A stretch of 64,000 nt of DNA, from positions 24,510 through 88,509 of the forward strand of contig NZ_FNVS01000017.1 of assembly GCF_900108035.1 (NCBI RefSeq), read 5' to 3'. Source of the DNA: Parabacteroides chinchillae (GTDB lineage Bacteria; Bacteroidota; Bacteroidia; Bacteroidales; Tannerellaceae). Made by a program: the position numbers and the translations under genes. Numbering within the stretch: the stretch's first letter is position 1; the number at the start of each line of letters is the position of its first letter. The notes below the pieces were generated by a model. That model did no database searches. It saw only the letters and a list, made by a program, of their open reading frames with translations, and was not told where the DNA came from. Positions 17,357-24,582 of this stretch are shown in pieces.

Positions 17357-17978
17357 ATGAAAGAAAGAATTGAACAATTAAAGTCTCTAAACCACCAGGC
17401 AGAGTTAGGAGGCGGAGAAGATCGCATAGCCAAACAACAATATGGAAGAACCTCCTTTTGTGCCGACTTCAGACAGTCCGAACCGCACCGATCCGCAATT
17501 GGATTTATTAGTACCCACCAATCCGAACCAACCATATGATATAAAGGAATTGATTCTCTCTGTGGCAGACGACAATAATTTCTTTGAAGTGCAGGAAGAA
17601 TATGCAAAAAATATTGTCATCGGTTACATTCGACTGAATGGAAAAACGATTGGCGTTGTTGCTAACCAGCCCGCAGCATTAGCCGGAACTTTGGACATAA
17701 ATGCGTCGGTAAAAGCTGCCCGTTTTGTGCGCTTTTGTGATGCATTTAATATTCCGTTGCTTACTTTAGTGGATGTTCCGGGGTTCTTGCCGGGAGTTAT
17801 TCAGAAAGTTTATGTAAAGACCGGAGATGAGGTAAAAATCGGCACTCCTTTGTGTGTACTTGTTGCCATGAAGATGGAGAACGAGATCCGAAGCCCGATA
17901 GATGGAATAGTAAGAGATGTATATGTTACTGAATCGAACAAGGTTTTGGTAAATGATAAAATGCTTGTAGTAGAATAA
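17357..17978 (+). pseudogene. Collapsed carboxyltransferase/biotin-carrier locus (mmdA...mmdC type)
   Basis: Three pieces of one former locus. (1) 17357-17445: MKERIEQLKSLNHQAELGGG and EDRIAKQQ, the N-terminus of a propionyl-CoA carboxylase/methylmalonyl-CoA decarboxylase alpha subunit. (2) From 17442 in another frame: PTNPNQPYDIKELILSV to LTLVDVPGFLPG, an internal part of the same subunit. (3) Fused in frame from about 17797: VIQKVYVKTGDEVKIGTPLC and LVAMKMENEIRSPIDG, a biotinyl domain with its AMKM biotinylation motif. A deletion with frame change separates 1 and 2; an in-frame deletion joins 2 to 3, removing the rest of the carboxyltransferase and the front of the carrier protein. A 178-residue fusion could still be made from 17442 but cannot be a working enzyme. 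The native terminator follows. Confidence 0.85.
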
Positions 17979-17983
17979 TCGGT

Positions 17984-18016
17984 AAATCCCCGGATGTTAA
18001 ATTTCCGGAGATTTTT
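17984..18016 (+). terminator. Terminator of the collapsed carboxyltransferase locus
   Basis: AAATCCCCGGA pairs with TCCGGAGATTT (one mismatch) and is followed by T5. Confidence 0.7.
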
Positions 18017-18095
18017 TCAAGACTAAAATTGTCCACGATTTAGCACTACGGAAGTGCGTAATTTTGCCAAAAATATGCGGATTATGGGAAAAAGA

Positions 18096-18126
18096 AAATC
18101 CCTGAAGTATTTAATTTTCAGAGATT
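18096..18126. repeat. Degenerate copy of the tRNA-Phe terminator
   Basis: AAATCCCTGAA ... TTCAGAGATT, the same stem as at 22520-22552 with one mismatch. It lies 20 bases from the left repeat; the intact copy lies 19 bases from the right repeat. It is probably the original downstream flank of tRNA-Phe. Confidence 0.65.
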
Positions 18127-18146
18127 AGCCAAATTTGAAGTCTTTT

Positions 18147-18169
18147 AAAAGTGGTGCCACCAGGAATCG
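18147..18169. repeat. Left attachment repeat (tRNA-Phe 3' end fragment)
   Basis: 23 bases identical to 22572-22594, comprising the last 18 bases of tRNA-Phe and 5 flanking bases. Beyond 18169 the match to the tRNA stops, so this is not a tRNA gene. Confidence 0.8.
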
Positions 18170-18558
18170 GAAATCGGTTTGTACAACACTATTTCTCAAT
18201 AAGTTATATCTTTATTACGATGTTAGTCCTTTGAATAAGGTTTTCACAGCTTTGCACCATTCAACACAATTTTGTGTCTTAGGTTTGATTTCTGCGTGTA
18301 AAAGTAGATATTTATTTAGAATTATCAATATTTCCAAGAACTTTTTTTAGCTTTTACTATATTTTCAAAAACTACATTATCTTCTATGGAAACAAAAGTA
18401 TTATCTATTGATTAATAGTTGTTTAAAAAGAACAAAGAGTAACGAGCAACAATTTGGAAACGAGTAAAATGCTTTATTTAGCCTATATTTCTCGTTCTTT
18501 AAAAACTACCAATATAATTATTCTGTTATAAAGTTTTATTATTGATGTTTTTACAACT

Positions 18559-19380
18559 TTATTGCTCACAACGATATTGAGAAGGAGAACATCCTTTGTG
18601 TTTCTTGAATACACGGTTAAAATATGGAATGTCAGTAAAACCTACATGGTAACATATTTCTGATATTGATATATTTTCTTGTTTTAATAATTGGCAAGCT
18701 AGTTTTATCCTATATTCATTTAAATAAGTAATGAAAGTTTTTCCTATAGATTGTTTGAAAAATGTGCAAAAAGCCGATTTATTCATTCCAACATGACGAA
18801 CAACATCGTCAAGGGAAATATTCCTATATGCATTACAAATTACAAAAATACGTATCATGTCCAGTCGTTCCTGTTTCCTGTCTTTCTCTTTATACTTTCC
18901 TACAGTATGAGTTTTATCTGCCAATGGCAAAATAGCTAATAATCTTATTAATGAGGAAAGGCGTTCCACATCATTTTGTTTATACATTGATTTTAAAATA
19001 GATGCGATGGTTATAGATTGGGAATCATTATATTTTAGAGCTTCTTGATTTTTTTTTTAATTTTCAATATATTGGTGCAGTTCTGGAAAATTTAGTGAAC
19101 AATGATCAAGAAATTCATTAGTAAATGACAGTGTGATGTTTACTATTTTACCCTCTGTATCAGTATTATTGCCATTAAAATACCAGCAATGGGGGATTTC
19201 AGGCGGTATTATCACGACTTCACCACTTTGAAACGGTTCTGTAGTATCTCCAATAAGTTTTATACCGGAACCTATGACAATAAGTGTCAATTCCCATGAA
19301 GATTGTCTATGCAGCCCTATTTGCTCTGTGGGAGAAAGTCGAACGTAATCATACGAAAATGATTGTTTTTCCAATAACAT
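18559..19380 (-). pseudogene. AraC-family regulator interrupted by an in-frame stop
   Basis: Starting at the ATG at 19380, a cupin-like sensor domain (GLHRQSSWELTLIVIGSGI, VVIIPPEIPHCWYF) runs to HQYIEN and then meets TAA at 19057-19059. The frame continues unchanged after the stop (KKNQEALKYNDS) into a complete AraC DNA-binding domain (ISLDDVVRHVGMNKSAFCTF, ISISEICYHVGFTDIPYFNR). Total length with the stop, 274 codons, is normal for the family. The stop abuts a run of ten A on the coding strand, but slippage after the stop would not restore the frame, so a nonsense mutation is simplest. The ATG at 18985-18987 could still yield a 142-residue DNA-binding half. Divergent from the VOC-PHP-isomerase operon, its likely target. 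Confidence 0.8.
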
Positions 19381-19430
19381 TGTTTTATATTTATATTGTT
19401 GCAAGTAATTAGAGAATATAAATACATATG

Positions 19431-19438
19431 CAAATATA
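19431..19438 (-). promoter_or_regulatory. -7 box for AraC gene
   Basis: TATATTTG on the minus strand, 51 bases before the ATG at 19380; a second identical box lies at 19463-19470. Supports the shorter start of the regulator. Confidence 0.45.
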
Positions 19439-19486
19439 AGACAATCTTTATGGAAAATGGAACAAATATATAGATTTGCCATGAAT

Positions 19487-19494
19487 TAACTTTG
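19487..19494 (+). promoter_or_regulatory. -7 box for VOC-PHP-isomerase operon
   Basis: TAACTTTG, exact match. It overlaps a possible TTG start at 19492, so the ATG at 19513 is the likely start, leaving a very short leader. Confidence 0.55.
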
Positions 19495-19512
19495 CCTGCA
19501 AAAAATATAGCA

Positions 19513-19899
19513 ATGATTAAGTTAGATCACATGGCGATGTATGTGCATGATTTAGAGAATATGAAAAATTTTTTTGTTCGTTTCTTCTCTGCGCAAGCCA
19601 ATCAAATGTATTATAATCTTAAAACAGGATTAAGAACCTATTTTTTAACTTTTGCAGATGGTTCACGATTAGAAATCATGAATCGTCCCGAAGTCCTCAT
19701 TCAGGAAAAGGAGATGTTTCCAAGTGGATATACTCATATCGCTTTTTCTGTAGGTAGCAAAGAAGTTGTAGACGATCTTACTCATATATTGAGAAATAAT
19801 GGGTATACAGTGATTAGTGGTCCTCGGAAAACAGGTGATGGGTATTATGAAAGCTGTATACAGGGACCTGAAAATAATCTTATTGAAATAACGGAATAG
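19513..19899 (+). CDS. VOC-family (glyoxalase/dioxygenase-fold) protein
   Basis: 128 residues with two beta-alpha-beta-beta-beta modules. Likely metal ligands: His6 in LDHMAMYVHD, Glu in SRLEIMNRPE, His in YTHIAFSVG and Glu at the end (LIEITE), the glyoxalase I pattern. The superfamily includes lyases, epimerases and dioxygenases, so the reaction cannot be named. No signal peptide, unlike its two operon partners. First gene of the operon divergent from the AraC gene; 9 bases before the PHP gene. Complete. Confidence 0.8.
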   Translation: MIKLDHMAMYVHDLENMKNFFVRFFSAQANQMYYNLKTGLRTYFLTFADGSRLEIMNRPEVLIQEKEMFPSGYTHIAFSVGSKEVVDDLTHILRNNGYTVISGPRKTGDGYYESCIQGPENNLIEITE

Positions 19900-19908
19900 A
19901 CATAAATT

Positions 19909-20742
19909 ATGGACAGAAAAACTTTTCTACAAATATCCGGGTTACTCTGTGCAAGTACTTTTTTGAATATAAATTTTGCGGCAGAAATGGAGAGTTCGAA
20001 GTATAAAACAATGGATAAATTCAAGTTCCCCATGATGGATTTACATGTTCACCGTTCCGAAAATCTAACGATTGAGGATATTGTTGCCAAATCCCAACAG
20101 CTAAATATGAAAATCGGCGTCATGGAAAATATTGCCCCGTGGGGTATTACCAACGATGCTCAATTAAAAGAATATATCAACGCAATAAAACCGTATCCAG
20201 TTTATATCGGTTTGCAGCCTATGAGTCCGGGATGGTCGAAAAATTTATCTTCCGAATTAATAGCGCAGGCTGATTATATAGCTATGGATCCGCAAATTGT
20301 AACAAAAGGAAATGGCTATGGGGAAACAATCATGTTATGGGAATATGATGCATATATAGATGACCCGGATGAATTTATGAAACGTAACATGCAACATTAC
20401 ATGGATATTCTTACCGGAAGTGAGCCGTTGGATGTATTTGCTTGTCCTCTTTTTCTCCCTTGTTGCATACAAAGGAAATACGACATCCTTTGGACAAAGA
20501 AGAGGTTACAGCAAATTGTTGATGCTGCTCGTTCAAGAGATATTGCAATAGAAATAAACGATACAGCACATGTCCCACATGAAGATTTCATTTTAATGGC
20601 AAAAAAAGCAGGATTAAAATTCGTTTTTGGCTCCGATTCACGAAACCATACGGTAGGAAGACTTGATTATTGTAAGCGCATCGCTCAAAGGTGCAATCTT
20701 ACAGAAGAAGATTTTTTTATACCTAAAAGATATAGATCATAG
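19909..20742 (+). CDS. Exported PHP-domain metal-dependent hydrolase
   Basis: 277 residues. The N-terminus MDRKTFLQISGLLCASTFLN looks like an export signal (related to Tat-type RKxFL but with one Arg). The metal-binding motif DLHVH (44-48) opens a PHP-type barrel; later candidate ligands are IEINDTAHVPHED and GSDSRNHTVG near the C-terminus. PHP enzymes are phosphoesterases or related hydrolases, here of unknown substrate. It follows the VOC gene by 9 bases and precedes the isomerase gene by 23, so the three act together. No lipobox is seen. Confidence 0.75.
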   Translation: MDRKTFLQISGLLCASTFLNINFAAEMESSKYKTMDKFKFPMMDLHVHRSENLTIEDIVAKSQQLNMKIGVMENIAPWGITNDAQLKEYINAIKPYPVYIGLQPMSPGWSKNLSSELIAQADYIAMDPQIVTKGNGYGETIMLWEYDAYIDDPDEFMKRNMQHYMDILTGSEPLDVFACPLFLPCCIQRKYDILWTKKRLQQIVDAARSRDIAIEINDTAHVPHEDFILMAKKAGLKFVFGSDSRNHTVGRLDYCKRIAQRCNLTEEDFFIPKRYRS

Positions 20743-20765
20743 TAATTATTAATTTAAAATAGGAT

Positions 20766-21680
20766 ATGGAGAGAAATAGTATTTTTAAAGTATTTTCAAT
20801 TCTTGTTGTAGCAATTCTACTTATAAAGTCTGAAGCAGTATTTGCAAAAGATAAAAAAATTGGCATCCAACTTTATTCAGTTATGGATGCTATGAAAAAA
20901 GACCCTCAAACATCTATCAATCGACTTACACGTATGGGGTATAATGTTTTTGAACTGGTACAATGGGGAGGCGATCCCAATGTATTCGGAATGCCAGCTA
21001 ATGAATTTAAATCAATTTGTAATCAGTCCGGTGCAGAAATTATTTCTACTCATTCCAGTATTCAAGAAGAAATAGGTAAAGAAAATGAAATCATGAACCG
21101 TTGGCGTCAACTTTTTGAGATTCAAAAAGCATGTGGGGGAAAATATTTCATCATACCAAGTTATCAAGTAAATTATACGGTGACAGAAGTACAACGTATG
21201 TGCGATTACTTTAATCGAATGGGGAAAATTGCAGCCGAATACGGACTTAAACTTGGCTATCATAACCATGCTTCAGAATACAACAAGTTAAAAGATAGCG
21301 ATGATGTCATGTGGGAATATTTAGTTGAGCATACAGACCCTGAGTTGGTTTGTTTTGAATTAGATGTTTATTGGTGTACCATAGGTGGCAAATCCCCCGT
21401 AGTGTACCTGCAAAAATATCCTAAACGCATACAAATCCTGCATATTAAAGATGAATTTGTTATCGGTGAAAGTGGGTTAATAGACTTTGAAAATATTTTC
21501 AAGCAATTTTATAAAAACAAGATGAATGATTATGTGGTCGAAATTGAAACCCCAAAGAAATTGCGTGAAAAGACAAACGTTGACGGCAGTGTATACACAT
21601 CAGAACAAATTATGGAAGAGATATTTGAGGCTGCACATAAAAGTATTGAATATTTGAAAAAAGCAAAATTTGTAAAATGA
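20766..21680 (+). CDS. Exported sugar-phosphate isomerase/epimerase-like TIM-barrel protein
   Basis: 304 residues: signal peptide (about 1-27, VVAILLIKSEAVFA) then a xylose-isomerase-like barrel starting KKIGIQLYSVMDAM. Candidate metal/catalytic residues: YHNHASEY, CFELDVYWCTIGG (Glu-x-Asp), ILHIKDE, and VVEIETP. This family acts on sugars, inositols and keto-sugars; many exported Bacteroidota members lie in gene sets for unusual glycosides. Last gene of the operon, followed by a hairpin terminator at 21726-21765. It is full length and looks intact although the regulator is broken. Confidence 0.8.
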   Translation: MERNSIFKVFSILVVAILLIKSEAVFAKDKKIGIQLYSVMDAMKKDPQTSINRLTRMGYNVFELVQWGGDPNVFGMPANEFKSICNQSGAEIISTHSSIQEEIGKENEIMNRWRQLFEIQKACGGKYFIIPSYQVNYTVTEVQRMCDYFNRMGKIAAEYGLKLGYHNHASEYNKLKDSDDVMWEYLVEHTDPELVCFELDVYWCTIGGKSPVVYLQKYPKRIQILHIKDEFVIGESGLIDFENIFKQFYKNKMNDYVVEIETPKKLREKTNVDGSVYTSEQIMEEIFEAAHKSIEYLKKAKFVK

Positions 21681-21725
21681 GGATAGAATTATAATTCTTT
21701 TATTGTTACATTATTTTGTTAATAC

Positions 21726-21765
21726 ACAGTCGAGTAGAGTTCAAAACGGAATTATACTCGGCTGT
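21726..21765 (+). terminator. Terminator of the VOC-PHP-isomerase operon
   Basis: ACAGTCGAGTAGAGTTC pairs with GGAATTATACTCGGCTGT (one mismatch, two G-T type positions); TTTATTGTTTT follows. Confidence 0.75.
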
Positions 21766-21855
21766 TTATTGTTTTAGTAATATTATGTAACATAACTATT
21801 TATATAATGAAACAATTATTGCAACAGAGATTTTTTTCGGCTATTGTCGGAATAC

Positions 21856-22335
21856 TCATAATGTAAGGCTTCTGCGGATGAATTGACACTCCATGAGATA
21901 TTTCAGGCAGTTATCGTAACGTCTTACGGTGATGTCGGCATAGTCCGTCCCGATTAGCTTCCGGCAGTTGTCGTTATGCTCCTTGAATACATTATATAAT
22001 GTCTTGAAAGTTTCGTCTTTCCCCTGATAGCGGTTTACTATGGCACGGGCAGAAATAATCTTTCCCTCCAACTCCAAGTCTTGATAGATTTGGTAGAACT
22101 TCACACGCAAGGCATCAATATAATGGTTAAGTTCTACTGAATTGCGGTCTTTACCTGTCGATTTCTCTTTTTCCTGCGACCAGAGTGGGACTTTGACGCT
22201 CCGTTTTAGTTGAAGTTCCACGTATAAGCGGTCATAAGTGACACGCACACGCACGGGTGCTTCCCCGTTTTTTAACAGTTTGCTACGCTTGATGAAGAAC
22301 AACACGCTGAATCTTTTTCTTTCCATACGGTTCAA
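21856..22335 (-). pseudogene. Truncated tyrosine integrase (N-terminal half)
   Basis: 159 residues. The arm-type DNA-binding domain (KRFSVLFFIKRSKLLKNGEA, VRVRVTYDRLYVELQLKRSV, then WSQEKEKSTG) and the start of the SAM-like core-binding domain (FKTLYNVFKEHNDNCRKLIG, DITVRRYDNCLKYLME) match Bacteroidota tyrosine recombinases. The frame then changes to CQFIRRSLTL and a stop; the catalytic domain with R-H-R-Y is absent and not found in the following 175 bases. It lies beside tRNA-Phe as an element integrase would. It cannot recombine on its own. Confidence 0.85.
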
Positions 22336-22519
22336 TTTTTAATGATACAAGTTAGGGAATCGAACCGAGAACCCTGTTATGTAAAATAGCGCAACGTGCT
22401 GTAAAAGAATGAAGTAACACTTCTATTGTGGAACATTCCGGGCTTTTAAAAACCGTCCCTTGAATAAGGACGTGCCGTCTGCTTCAATCCCACTTATTTT
22501 GCCTGTTCTTGGAAATAAA

Positions 22520-22552
22520 AAATCCCTGAACTTCTTTGAAATTCAGGGATTT
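22520..22552 (-). terminator. Terminator of tRNA-Phe
   Basis: Perfect 11-bp stem AAATCCCTGAA/TTCAGGGATTT, 11-base loop, followed on the minus strand by TTTTATTT. Confidence 0.85.
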
Positions 22553-22571
22553 ACATCGTTTTGCCTTCTTA

Positions 22572-22594
22572 AAAAGTGGTGCCACCAGGAATCG
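22572..22594. repeat. Right attachment repeat inside tRNA-Phe
   Basis: Identical over 23 bases to 18147-18169; covers the T-arm and acceptor 3' strand of tRNA-Phe. Confidence 0.8.
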
Positions 22595-22649
22595 AACCGG
22601 GGACACAAGGATTTTCAGTCCTTTGCTCTACCAACTGAGCTATGGCACC
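22577..22649 (-). tRNA. tRNA-Phe (GAA)
   Basis: 73 bases, full cloverleaf: acceptor GGTGCCA/TGGCACC, D-arm GCTC/GAGC, anticodon arm AAGGA-CTGAAAA-TCCTT (anticodon GAA), T-arm CCCGG-TTCGATT-CCTGG, discriminator A. CCA is not encoded. Its 3' end is the integration site of the element to the left. Confidence 0.97.
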
Positions 22650-22778
22650 TTGTTTTGATTACGGGTGCAAAGGTAAACATTGTTTTCAATTTTACAAGAG
22701 TTCGTTGGAAAAAAATAGAATTGTGCTAAAAGGGAGAGAAGTGATGGATTGTTTTTTGAAAAAAAATGGCAGATTTTA

Positions 22779-22808
22779 TTTGCAGGTTTGATTTTATTAC
22801 TACCTTTG
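22779..22808 (+). promoter_or_regulatory. Promoter of tRNA-Pro
   Basis: TTTG (22779-22782), 18 bases, TACCTTTG (22801-22808): a well-matched Bacteroidota housekeeping promoter, with the tRNA starting 22 bases after the -7 box. Confidence 0.75.
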
Positions 22809-22829
22809 CAGCCGTAATAATAAAAGCAA

Positions 22830-22903
22830 CGGGATGTAGCACAGTTGGCTAGCGCGCCACGTTCGGGACGTGGAGGTCGGAAGTTCGAGTCTTCTCATCC
22901 CGA
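22830..22903 (+). tRNA. tRNA-Pro (CGG)
   Basis: 74 bases: acceptor CGGGATG/CATCCCG, D-arm GCAC/GCGC, anticodon arm CCACG-TTCGGGA-CGTGG (anticodon CGG), T-arm GGAAG-TTCGAGT-CTTCT, discriminator A. CCA is not encoded. Confidence 0.96.
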
Positions 22904-22908
22904 CTAGG

Positions 22909-22947
22909 AAAAAAGGGTAGGAACAAACAATGTTCTTACCCTTTTTT
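22909..22947. terminator. Bidirectional terminator, tRNA-Pro / fucP
   Basis: 17-bp stem (AAAAAAGGGTAGGAACA against TGTTCTTACCCTTTTTT, one G-T type mismatch) with a short loop; T6 on + and T6 on -. The fucP stop is 2 bases away. Confidence 0.85.
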
Positions 22948-22948
22948 G

Positions 22949-24172
22949 TTATGGATTTGTTTTATGGCATCGGACTGCAAAATAAAATATATAAATGAAA
23001 GCTACTAATGGAACAAAGAAACCAATTGCCATATTGGCTTCTCCTATGTACCCCATCAACATAGGACTGAATGCTCCGCCAGCTACCCCCATTACAATAT
23101 AGGAGGAGGCTTTTTTCGTATATACGCCCATACCTTCAAGACCTAATGCAAAGATGGTGGGAAACATGATAGACATGAAGAAAAAGGATAGGTAGAGGGC
23201 ATAGAGGGAGATACTGCCTAATGTAGCGGTGACGAGGCTCATGCAGATTATGTTGGCTAACGAAAACCATGTGAGCAGATGGTTTGGCGACATCCATTTC
23301 ATGGTGAAGCTACCAGTAAGGCGACCTACCATAAATAAGGCCATACCTCCGAAGGCCAGTATCCGGGAGGCTTCGATGTTGCTTGTTTGAGGATCGGTTT
23401 CGGTAACATAGTTGATGAAAAAACTGAATATTCCGGTTTGTGCTGCACAATAACAGAATTGGGCAATGACGGCACGAACAAATTGCCGGTGTTTCCAAAT
23501 TGATGTTTTTTTGCCGGATTCGGAGATTGCGGTGTCGTTAGCTGTTTTTATTTCAGGTAATTTGGTGAAGATGAATAACAAGGCTACCAGCAATACGATA
23601 CTGCCTACTAATATATATGGCTTTGTAAGTGCGAACGAATCATTTTCGGGTGCACCGAATATAAGCAAGCCACCTACTAACGGACCTAATATCCATCCTA
23701 AACCATTGAATGATTGAGAAAGGTTGAGGCGTTGGGCAGCCGATTGGGCAGGGCCTAAAACTGTTGAGTAAGGATTGGCTGCTGTTTCGAGTATGCAAAG
23801 GCCGCATGCAATGATAAACAGAGCTATGAGAAAAGGGGTAGCCGAATGCAAGAAGGCAGCGGGAATAAAAGCAAATGCACCGCCTGCAAAGAGCAATAGC
23901 CCGAGGATGATACCTTTTTTATATCCATACCGTTTCATAAATGCTCCTGCAGGAAGAGCCATGAGGAAATAGGCTATATAAGTAGAAAATTGTACGAGTC
24001 CGCTTTGGGCTTTTGTCATAGTAAAAACGCCCTGGAAGTGTTTGTTGAGTACGTCAAGTAGTCCGTGGGCAAATCCCCAAAGTAAAAACAGGCTTGTAAT
24101 AAGTATGAAAGGTATAAGATAGTTTTTTCCATTTGGTGCGGAAACCAGTGATTGTTTATTTGTTGTCTTCAT
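22949..24172 (-). CDS. fucP: FucP-type sugar:H+ symporter (MFS)
   Basis: 407 residues, 12 predicted membrane helices. Residues matching the functional sites of E. coli FucP are visible: Asp40 in HGLLDVLNKHF, Glu in CILETAANPYS, Asn in LNLSQSFNGLG. The closest match is the L-fucose permease branch; other FGP-family sugars (glucose, galactose) are possible. Its start overlaps the end of the mutarotase gene by 17 bases, so the two are translated together. No fucose isomerase, kinase or aldolase gene is in the window. Inner membrane. Confidence 0.85.
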   Translation of the reverse strand: MKTTNKQSLVSAPNGKNYLIPFILITSLFLLWGFAHGLLDVLNKHFQGVFTMTKAQSGLVQFSTYIAYFLMALPAGAFMKRYGYKKGIILGLLLFAGGAFAFIPAAFLHSATPFLIALFIIACGLCILETAANPYSTVLGPAQSAAQRLNLSQSFNGLGWILGPLVGGLLIFGAPENDSFALTKPYILVGSIVLLVALLFIFTKLPEIKTANDTAISESGKKTSIWKHRQFVRAVIAQFCYCAAQTGIFSFFINYVTETDPQTSNIEASRILAFGGMALFMVGRLTGSFTMKWMSPNHLLTWFSLANIICMSLVTATLGSISLYALYLSFFFMSIMFPTIFALGLEGMGVYTKKASSYIVMGVAGGAFSPMLMGYIGEANMAIGFFVPLVAFIYIFYFAVRCHKTNP

Positions 24173-24524
24173 TTAATTTATTAGGTTGTGGTAATTTGAA
24201 AATACATTCCATACGCTGCCATTTTTCGGAAGAATTGCTTCCTGGTGCGGCTTTTTGGAACTGGTCTACAAAGGCTTCCCACTCGGCCTGTTTTTCCATT
24301 GTCGCTAAACGGGCGAATGCAGTGTTCCAATCGAAATCGTCGGGAGTTTCTACAATCATGAACAGACGCGTGCCAAGACGATAGATTTCCATATTCAGGA
24401 TACCAACGGCTCGGATGCCTTGGGGAATTTCTGGCCAGATATGTTCCGGTGAATGCCAGTGGGTGTATTCCTGGATAAGATTTTCATCGTCTTTCAGGTC
24501 TAAAGTCTGACAGTATCTTTTCAT
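24156..24524 (-). CDS. L-rhamnose mutarotase-family protein
   Basis: 122 residues. Small ferredoxin-like fold enzyme that interconverts alpha and beta anomers of a 6-deoxy sugar. The family signature around the catalytic His is visible: LIQEYTHWHSPEHIWPEI, then GILNMEIYRLGTRLFMIVET. Overlap with the FucP gene suggests that it equilibrates the anomers of the imported sugar, probably L-fucose or L-rhamnose. First gene of the two-gene unit, with its own -7 box at 24552-24559. Confidence 0.85.
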   Translation of the reverse strand: MKRYCQTLDLKDDENLIQEYTHWHSPEHIWPEIPQGIRAVGILNMEIYRLGTRLFMIVETPDDFDWNTAFARLATMEKQAEWEAFVDQFQKAAPGSNSSEKWQRMECIFKLPQPNKLNEDNK

Positions 24525-24551
24525 TACTAACTATGTTTTTTTATGAATTGA

Positions 24552-24559
24552 CAAACATA
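24552..24559 (-). promoter_or_regulatory. -7 box of mutarotase-fucP operon
   Basis: TATGTTTG on the minus strand, exact match, 28 bases before the mutarotase ATG. Confidence 0.5.
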
Positions 24560-24582
24560 CTAAAAATCTTTGGCAAATGGAG

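Larger units (their letters stand above)
17979..18558. other. 580-bp region without an intact gene
   Basis: Holds the terminator at 17984-18016, a degenerate second copy of the tRNA-Phe terminator (18096-18126), the left attachment repeat (18147-18169) and then about 390 bases of A+T-rich element DNA in which I see no gene. Confidence 0.6.
18147..22594. mobile_element. Small integrated element at tRNA-Phe
   Basis: About 4.4 kb bounded by 23-bp identical direct repeats of the tRNA-Phe 3' end; the intact tRNA is at the right end with a truncated tyrosine integrase beside it, the usual arrangement for integration into a tRNA 3' end. Cargo is an AraC regulator, a VOC protein, a PHP-domain hydrolase and a sugar-isomerase-like protein. 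No relaxase, conjugation, phage or replication genes are present, so it is an immobile remnant or a satellite. By eye the cargo is more A+T-rich than the flanking genes. Confidence 0.65.

Noticed and set aside
17442..17978. A 178-codon open frame that could be read as a carboxyltransferase-biotinyl fusion protein.
   Set aside because: The carboxyltransferase part covers only a small internal piece, and the N-terminal remnant lies just upstream in another frame; it is a deletion relic.
18147..18169. Possible second tRNA-Phe gene on the left.
   Set aside because: Only the last 18 bases of the tRNA are present; the D-arm and anticodon arm are absent.
18559..19482. Two separate genes, a cupin protein and a short AraC protein.
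   Set aside because: Both parts are in one frame, separated by one stop codon, and together have normal AraC length; the longer N-terminal start at 19482 also lies upstream of the promoter box.
22350..22376. Possible third tRNA or tRNA fragment.
   Set aside because: Only a T-loop-like core is seen; no acceptor, D- or anticodon arms can be folded. Kept as a weak observation only.
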